Part shown: positions 59,108-64,000 of the stretch, piece by piece
Layout of the letters: each line of letters opens with the position of its first letter
Numbering within the stretch: the first letter of the stretch is position 1
NCBI RefSeq assembly: GCF_000956505.1
Contig: NZ_JYIX01000026.1
Location: forward strand, 38,250-102,249
Source: Microbacterium azadirachtae
GTDB taxonomy: Bacteria > Actinomycetota > Actinomycetes > Actinomycetales > Microbacteriaceae
DNA length: 64,000 nt
Direction: 5' to 3'
Notes under the pieces: generated by a model
The model's input: only the letters and a program-made list of their open reading frames with translations
Told to the model about the DNA's origin: nothing
Database searches by the model: none
Translations under genes and position numbers: made by a program

Positions 59108-60948
59108 GCGCGCACCTCCGTCGTGTTCGTCGCGTTCGTCGCGCCAGCGGCATCGTCGTCGAGCGTCGCGCCGCCCACCGCGTCGAGCTCCGCCCGCCCG
59201 GCCGCATCGTCGAGCGAGGCAGCGATGAGCTCGCGGGTATAGGGCTGCTGAGGTTCCGCGAACAGCGGATCCACGTCGCCCTGCTCGACGATCTCGCCGC
59301 CGCGCATGACGATCACGCGGTCGCAGATGTCGGCGACGACGCCGAAGTTGTGCGTCACGATGAGCAGCGCCATGCCGTACTCCTGCTGCAGTTCGCGCAG
59401 CAGCTCGAGCACCTCGGCCTGCACCGTGACGTCGAGCGCGGTGGTGGGCTCGTCCGCCACCAGGATCGAGGGACGGCCGGAGATCGCGCCGGCGATGAGC
59501 ACGCGCTGCGCCATACCGCCGGAGACCTGATGCGGATAGCTGCGCAGGACGCGGTCCGGATCCGAGAGCCCCACGCGCAGCAGCACCTCTCGGGCCCTGG
59601 CCTTCGCCTCGGCCGCGCTCATGCCGTGCACGCGGCGCAGGGGCTCCACGAGCTGGTGGCCGATCGTGTACGACGGGTCGAGGTTACTCATCGGCTCCTG
59701 CGGCACGTAGCCCAGCTCACGGCCGAGCAGCGCCTGGCGCTGCTTCGGCGAGGCGTGTGTGACCTCGTGCCCGGCGATGCGGATGGCGTCGGCGGTGCTC
59801 GCGCCGCTCGATGGCAGCAGGTCGAGCACCGAGAAGACCGTCTGCGACTTGCCGGATCCGGATTCGCCGACGATGCCGACGACCTCTCCCGCGGCGACGT
59901 CGAGCGTCACGCCGTGCACGACCTCCACGGCACCGCTCGGGGTCGCATGGCTCACCCGCAGGTTCTCCACGCGCAGCACCGACCCCTCCGCGGCGTGCCG
60001 CACGGTGCCGGTCGCGGGAGCGGCCGTGGTCGCCGCTTCGAGAGCGGCGGCGGTAGCGCGCCGGCGGCGCAGTCGCGGAGTGCGCACCTGGGCGAGCTCG
60101 GCGAGCGTGGAGCCCATGATCGCGAGCACCGCGATCGTGAGGCCGAGCGCGACCGAGGGCCACAGCAGCATGAGCGGATAGGTGAGCATGAGGCGGAAGC
60201 CCTCGAGCATCATCGCGCCCCAGCTGGGCACGTTCGAGTCGCCGATCCCGAGGAACTGCAGGCCCGCCTGCATGCCCATGGCCATACCAGCGGTGAGCGC
60301 GGTCTGGATGATGACGGGCGGGTAGACGGCCTTCACGACATGCCGGGAGATGATCCGCGCATCGGAGAGGCCGGAGACGCGGGCCGCGTCGATGTAGGGC
60401 TCCTCGCGCACGGTGAGCGTCTGCGACCGGGCGATGCGGAAGTAGCCGGGGACCATGAACACGCCGACCGTGACCATGAGCAGCTCGAAATTGTTGCGGC
60501 TGCCCGCGGCGACCACCAGCAGGATGATCATGCCGGGGATCGACTGCAGCGCATCGCTCACCCACATCGCGATCCGGTCGAACGGGCCCCGGAAGTACCC
60601 CGTGGCGACGCCCGCCGGAACGCCGATCACGACGGCGGTGACGATCGTGATGAGCGCGCCCCAGATCGTGATCCGGGTGCCGTAGATGAGCCGGCTGAGG
60701 ATGTCGCGGCCGGTCGAGTCCGCGCCGAGCAGATGCGCGGCGGAGGGCGGAGCCTTGGCCGCGGCGAGGTCGACGAAGTTCGGATCCATCGGCGCGAGCA
60801 GCGGCGCGAACACGCCCACCAGCACGATGAGGACGAAGACCGCGAGAGGGATCCAGCCGCCCGGGTGGCGGAGGAACCGGCGGAACAGACCGGAGCGACG
60901 GCGCTGCTTCGCGCGGTCGAAAGCGACGCGGATGTCGGTGGTGGTCAT
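59104..60948 (-). CDS. Fused peptide ABC transporter permease and ATP-binding protein (DppC-DppD)
   Basis: Protein of 614 aa. Residues 1-310 form a DppC-type permease with about six transmembrane helices, the N-terminal FLRHPGGWIPLAVFVLIVLVG, LLGADSTGRDILSRLIYG, and the EAA loop YIDAARVSGLSDARIISRHV. A linker of about 40 Ala/Thr/Arg residues joins it to a DppD ATPase: Walker A GESGSGKSQ near residue 375, Q-loop PQEPMSNLDP, signature SGGMAQRV, Walker B LVADEPTTALD and VTHNFG. The fusion forces 1:1 stoichiometry of membrane and ATPase half. Usually these are two genes. Confidence 0.93.
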   Translation of the reverse strand: MTTTDIRVAFDRAKQRRRSGLFRRFLRHPGGWIPLAVFVLIVLVGVFAPLLAPMDPNFVDLAAAKAPPSAAHLLGADSTGRDILSRLIYGTRITIWGALITIVTAVVIGVPAGVATGYFRGPFDRIAMWVSDALQSIPGMIILLVVAAGSRNNFELLMVTVGVFMVPGYFRIARSQTLTVREEPYIDAARVSGLSDARIISRHVVKAVYPPVIIQTALTAGMAMGMQAGLQFLGIGDSNVPSWGAMMLEGFRLMLTYPLMLLWPSVALGLTIAVLAIMGSTLAELAQVRTPRLRRRRATAAALEAATTAAPATGTVRHAAEGSVLRVENLRVSHATPSGAVEVVHGVTLDVAAGEVVGIVGESGSGKSQTVFSVLDLLPSSGASTADAIRIAGHEVTHASPKQRQALLGRELGYVPQEPMSNLDPSYTIGHQLVEPLRRVHGMSAAEAKARAREVLLRVGLSDPDRVLRSYPHQVSGGMAQRVLIAGAISGRPSILVADEPTTALDVTVQAEVLELLRELQQEYGMALLIVTHNFGVVADICDRVIVMRGGEIVEQGDVDPLFAEPQQPYTRELIAASLDDAAGRAELDAVGGATLDDDAAGATNATNTTEVRA

Positions 60949-61886
60949 GCGACGCGCACCTTCGGGTTGATCCAGCCGAGCACGAGGTCGAGCAGGAGGT
61001 TGATGATCACGACGAAGACGACCGACACCACGGTGATGCCGAGCAGCATCGGGATATCGCCGTTCTGCGAGGACTGGTTGGTCAGCTGCCCGATGCCAGG
61101 GAGGCTGAAGATCTGCTCCACCACGATCGCGCCACTGAGCAGTCCGACGAACATGAGGGCGATCACCGTGAGCGCCGCGGGCGAGGCGTTGCGCAGGATG
61201 TGCAGGTTGACCCGGGTCGCGGACAGTCCGCGGCTGCGGAGCGTGCGCACCCAGTCCTGCCGGCTCTGCGCGATCACCGCGTTCCGCAGCTGCTCCGACA
61301 CGGCGACCACGCCGCCGAGCGCGAGCGAGACCGCGGGAAGCGTGAGCGAGCGGATCCAGCCGTCGACGGACTGCGCCGGCTGCACGTAGCCGACCGCGGG
61401 GAACCACTTCAGCTGCACCGCGAACCACAGGACGAGCACCAGGCTGACCCAGAAGCCCGGGAGGGCGAAGAGCACGACCGAGACGCCCTTGAGAGCGCGA
61501 TCGAACCAGGTGCCGGGGCGCAGGCCTGCGATCATCCCGAAGGTGAGACCGAGGACGGCGGTGAGAAGGGTCGCGAAGGTCACGACCGAGAGCGTGACCG
61601 GGATTTTGATCGCGAGCTGGGCCCCGACGGGCTGGAAGTTGCGCCAGGAGGTGCCGAAGTCACCCGTGACGAGGTGCGAGAACCAGTCCCAGAACTGGAC
61701 CAGCAGCGGACGGTCGATGCCGATCCTCGTCGCCAGCGCCGCCTGCTGCGCGGGGCTCGCGGTGGTGCCGAGGAGGGCGGCGGTCGGATCCTTGATCGCG
61801 AGGTGCGCGAGGAAGAAGGTCGCGATCGAGACGACCACGAGCAGCACGATGCCGGACAGCAGCCGCTTCGCGGTGAACAGGAGCAT
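60945..61886 (-). CDS. Peptide ABC transporter permease (DppB type)
   Basis: Protein of 313 aa with six transmembrane helices. It opens LLFTAKRLLSGIVLLVVVSIATFF, then has the extracellular GIDRPLLVQFWDWFSHLVTGDFGTS region, and the EAA loop SRQDWVRTLRSRGLSATRV near residue 205. GAGAGG precedes the ATG. It overlaps the fused permease-ATPase gene by 4 nt and follows the binding protein gene after a hairpin. Confidence 0.93.
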   Translation of the reverse strand: MLLFTAKRLLSGIVLLVVVSIATFFLAHLAIKDPTAALLGTTASPAQQAALATRIGIDRPLLVQFWDWFSHLVTGDFGTSWRNFQPVGAQLAIKIPVTLSVVTFATLLTAVLGLTFGMIAGLRPGTWFDRALKGVSVVLFALPGFWVSLVLVLWFAVQLKWFPAVGYVQPAQSVDGWIRSLTLPAVSLALGGVVAVSEQLRNAVIAQSRQDWVRTLRSRGLSATRVNLHILRNASPAALTVIALMFVGLLSGAIVVEQIFSLPGIGQLTNQSSQNGDIPMLLGITVVSVVFVVIINLLLDLVLGWINPKVRVA

Positions 61887-61916
61887 GGGGGCCTCTCGGG
61901 ATGGAGGAGTCGGTGC

Positions 61917-61948
61917 GGGGATCCGGACCCGGGCAGGACCGGATCCCC
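61917..61948 (-). terminator. Hairpin between binding-protein and permease genes (partial terminator)
   Basis: A 10-bp stem GGGGATCCGG/CCGGATCCCC with a 12-nt loop, 7 bp after the binding-protein stop. Such hairpins commonly lower expression of ABC permeases relative to the binding protein. Confidence 0.55.
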
Positions 61949-61954
61949 GGGGCA

Positions 61955-63487
61955 TCAGCCCTTGGTGATGTAGCGGAGCGTGGGGAACATCATGCCGACG
62001 ATCGGCTGGACCTTGATGCCCTGGACGCTGTAGAAGGTGTTCTTGGCCTGGTACCAGACAGACCACCAGGCCTGATCGACGAGAGCCTTGTTGAGCTCCT
62101 TGATCGCGGCCGTCTGGTCGGCGCCCTTGGACTCCTGCACCTTCTTCACGAGCGGCGCGAGGACCGTGTTGCTCGCGTAGTCGGGATTCGGGTTGAACCA
62201 CTGCTTGCTCGTGACCTGGCGCTGCACCGTCGCGACGTCATTGCCGTCCATCGCGAGGAACGAGATGAACATCGGGTAGTTCGGCGCGTTCGTCTGATAG
62301 TCGGGCATCTGCATGTTGTCCCAGGTGACCTTGACGCCGATCGCCGTCAGCGCCTGCTCGGCCGCGGGCTTCCACATCTCGAACACGGGCGACATCGGCA
62401 TCGAGATGCTGAAGCCGTCGGCGTAGCCGGCCTTGGCGAGCAGCTCCTTCGCCTTCGCGACGTCGTAGGCGTAGGCCTTGTTCAGCGACGGATCGTTGAT
62501 GTCGCCGCCGTCCGGGAAGACCTGGTTGGTCGCGACGCCCGCGCCGTTGCCGACCGCCTTGAGCACGGCAGCCCCGTCGAACGCGTAGTTCAGCGCCTGA
62601 CGCACCTCGACGCTGCCGAGCGGCTTGCTCTTCGCCCCGGTGTGGTCGGTGATCACCAGACCTGCCCAGCCGGACACCCGGTCCGCGGTGTTCCAGCCCT
62701 GCTGGTCGGCCTGGGACTGGTTCGCGACGTCGCCGTACTCGAGGTTGATCTGACCGCTCAGCATGGCGTTGTGCCGCGCCGTCGCGTCCTGGATCGGGAA
62801 GATCGCGAGGTTCGAGAAGGCGTAGGTCTTCGCGTCCCAATGGTCCTTCACCTTCGTGAAGTGGTACTCGCTGCCCGCGACGCTCTTCGAGCTGTCGAGC
62901 ACGTACGGACCGGATCCGATCGGGTCCTTGCCGAGCGTGCCTGCGGCGATCGCCTTCGGCGACATGATGTAGCTGCGACCGAGGCCCATCAGGTACAGGA
63001 TCGTGTCGTCGCGCTGGGTGAGGGCGACCTCGACCGTGTGGTCGTCCTTCGCGGTGATCGCGGAGACGTTCGTGTACGCCTCGCCGGAGCGGGCCCCCGC
63101 CTTGAGGTACTCGAGGCTCTTCACGACGGCGTCGGCGTCGACCTTCTCGCCGTCCGAGAACTTCGCGTCGGTGCGGAGGTCGAAGTCGATGGTCTTGTCG
63201 TCACCGGACACGGTCCACTTCGTGGCGAACGACGGGACGGGCTTGCCGTCCTTGTCGAGGGCGACCAGGGTGTCGTAGACGGCGGAGAGGTACGGCCCGT
63301 CGAAGCCGATGTCGGCCAGGGACGGATCCCAGGACGTGACGTCCAGGAAGTTGCCGATGTTGAGGTCGTCCGGGGCGTTCGCGGCGGCGCCGTCGCTCTC
63401 CTGCGTGGCGCCTGCGCCACCGGAGCAGCTGGTGAGGGCGAGGACCGCGGCCACGGCCGCGGCGATCGCGAGGGGCACTCGTTTCAT
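61955..63487 (-). CDS. Extracellular solute-binding lipoprotein of peptide ABC transporter (SBP family 5)
   Basis: Protein of 510 aa. The signal peptide ends in the lipobox LTSC (Cys near residue 21). Family 5 features follow: LNIGNFLDVTSWDP, YDTLVALDKDGKPVPSFATKW, FDLRTDAKFSDGEKVDADAVV in segments, IGSGPYVLD, and RQALNYAFDGAAV near residue 300. It binds peptides, opines or other polar ligands outside the cell for the fused permease-ATPase system. It is first gene of the minus-strand operon; the copy-3 cluster motif is about 105 nt upstream. Confidence 0.94.
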   Translation of the reverse strand: MKRVPLAIAAAVAAVLALTSCSGGAGATQESDGAAANAPDDLNIGNFLDVTSWDPSLADIGFDGPYLSAVYDTLVALDKDGKPVPSFATKWTVSGDDKTIDFDLRTDAKFSDGEKVDADAVVKSLEYLKAGARSGEAYTNVSAITAKDDHTVEVALTQRDDTILYLMGLGRSYIMSPKAIAAGTLGKDPIGSGPYVLDSSKSVAGSEYHFTKVKDHWDAKTYAFSNLAIFPIQDATARHNAMLSGQINLEYGDVANQSQADQQGWNTADRVSGWAGLVITDHTGAKSKPLGSVEVRQALNYAFDGAAVLKAVGNGAGVATNQVFPDGGDINDPSLNKAYAYDVAKAKELLAKAGYADGFSISMPMSPVFEMWKPAAEQALTAIGVKVTWDNMQMPDYQTNAPNYPMFISFLAMDGNDVATVQRQVTSKQWFNPNPDYASNTVLAPLVKKVQESKGADQTAAIKELNKALVDQAWWSVWYQAKNTFYSVQGIKVQPIVGMMFPTLRYITKG

Positions 63488-63589
63488 GGTTCCTTCTCTC
63501 GGTGCGGGTTGGGGAAGAAGGTTCGAAGAGCCTTCGGCCGCGCTCTCGAGGGAGCCTCACCGACGTCACTTCGATGTGTCGTGCGTTTA

Positions 63590-63608
63590 GTCTACATGTG
63601 TGGAAAAA
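63590..63608 (-). promoter_or_regulatory. Cluster motif copy 3 (probable TetR operator over the -10 box)
   Basis: The plus strand reads GTCTACATGTGTGGAAAAA; the minus strand gives TAGAC(T) as -10 for the ABC operon, with TTCCACACATG before it. Leader length to the ATG at 63487 would be about 95 nt. Confidence 0.55.
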
Positions 63609-63769
63609 GAGCGCAAGCCCTGTTTCTCGAAGAGGCCGGCTGCGAGACTCTCCGGACTTGCCGTGGAGTGCGTAGGGCCTGTCTCGTCGCGCACACCTGA
63701 GGTCCCCGGCTCGGTGATCGTCCTCCACAACTCTGTCTTCGGCTGGGTTATCCCCGGTTTGGAATTCTG

Positions 63770-63794
63770 GGTTGATCTGGGGTTCGAATGTCGG
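63770..63794 (+). repeat. Segment shared with the region upstream of the HNH gene at 33697
   Basis: TTGATCTGG, then TTCGAATGTCGGTGG. The matching elements before 33697 are CTGATCTGG (33642) and GGAATGTCGGTGG (33665). In both places the start codon follows within about 20-25 nt. Confidence 0.5.
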
Positions 63795-63816
63795 TGGTGG
63801 CGGGGAGGATGGGGAT

Positions 63817-64000
63817 ATGAAGACGTTGGATGCGATCGCGGCGCTGATCCCGACCCTGGCCGGGCGGATCAGGGCGGGTGCGGGCGCGTCGGACGTGCAA
63901 GGCGTGGTCGAGGGACTCGCGGATGCGGAGGCGGTGGCGGTGCTTCGCGAGGCCGGTGAGGTCGGCCGGCTGGTGGAGCAGGTGCAGGTGATCTGCGCCG
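63817..64000 (+). CDS. N-terminal fragment of a probable DUF222/HNH-type protein (cut by window edge)
   Basis: Sixty-one codons are visible from the ATG at 63817 and run off the right edge. The product begins MKTLDAIAALIPTLAGRIRAG and continues with an Ala/Val/Glu-rich helical stretch (LADAEAVAVLREAGEVGRLVEQV) like the N-terminus of DUF222 proteins. The shared upstream segment with the HNH gene at 33697 supports this. No catalytic region is in the window, so the call rests on composition and context. Confidence 0.55.
   Translation, partial: MKTLDAIAALIPTLAGRIRAGAGASDVQGVVEGLADAEAVAVLREAGEVGRLVEQVQVICA

Larger units (their letters stand above)
63488..63816. other. Intergenic region between ABC binding protein and DUF222-type gene
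   Basis: This 329-bp divergent gap holds the promoter motif of the ABC operon near 63590 and, at its right end, a segment shared with the region upstream of the HNH gene at 33697. Between 63610 and 63750 I see no gene or strong hairpin. Confidence 0.5.

Noticed and set aside
59350..61389. A 679-codon open frame on the plus strand across the ABC transporter genes
   Set aside because: It is antisense to two well-supported transporter genes and its product is a run of Arg/His/Asp/Gly-rich sequence without domains. Long empty frames opposite genes are expected in DNA of this GC content.

Overview
The window is very GC-rich, densely coded DNA from a high-GC actinobacterium. Codon use, lipoprotein types, DUF222-type HNH endonucleases, a RamB-like regulator and a GapB-like long GAPDH point to the family Microbacteriaceae, probably Microbacterium (inference). 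The backbone lpdA(-), deoD(+), pmmB(+), add(-), deoA(-), cdd(-), sdhCDAB(+) has the same order and orientation as Mycobacterium tuberculosis Rv3303c to Rv3319, so much of the first 25 kb is conserved actinobacterial core with lineage-specific insertions. I see no rRNA, tRNA, CRISPR array, transposase or prophage.

Region by region. 1-3.9 kb: an LpdA-type quinone reductase (cut by the left edge), purine nucleoside phosphorylase and phosphohexomutase. 3.9-6.1 kb: an AbiEi-like/nuclease-like gene bracketed by three copies of an 88-bp four-armed repeat array, then a GNAT acetyltransferase. 6.2-9.4 kb: a coupled operon of flavin monooxygenase, bile-acid:Na+ symporter-type carrier and nucleotide-sugar epimerase-like protein. 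9.5-19.8 kb (minus): a nucleoside uptake and salvage block (BMP lipoprotein, ABC ATPase, two permeases, cdd, deoA, add, PfkB kinase) ending in two overlapping SMR efflux genes. 20-25 kb: manC and sdhCDAB. 25-29.7 kb: yihY, xth, trpS, GNAT, Fpg/Nei glycosylase. 29.8-33.5 kb: an FMN riboswitch and ribD-ribE-ribBA-ribH. 33.7-40.2 kb: DUF222 HNH endonuclease, membrane protein, lipoprotein/ECF sigma/sigma-linked membrane protein operon, MFS transporter, and a 67-aa HTH protein with tandem operators. 40.2-47.6 kb: toroid-fold protein, LD-carboxypeptidase, pckG divergent from a RamB-like regulator, SDR, winged-helix protein. 47.8-52.3 kb: ferric-reductase-like membrane flavoprotein, FMN-binding surface protein, ApbE and a convergent two-component system. 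52.4-53.9 kb: a fourth 88-bp array and a long GAPDH. 54.2-63.5 kb: amidohydrolase, methyltransferase, alpha/beta hydrolase, TetR regulator and an oligopeptide-type ABC transporter, tied together by a shared promoter motif. The right edge holds the start of a second DUF222-type gene.

The most unusual signals are: (i) four 88-bp arrays of CGCCCCAAAA half-sites with identical 20-38-20 bp spacing; (ii) at least thirteen genes whose start codon lies 6-7 nt after a TAnnnT box, indicating leaderless transcripts; (iii) a motif shared by three promoters of the TetR/ABC cluster; (iv) a tandem GTCAA-N6-TTGAC operator whose second copy is part of a long palindrome that also holds the ribosome binding site of a tiny HTH protein; (v) strong over-representation of GGATCC. 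All calls come from reading the sequence; no database search was run.
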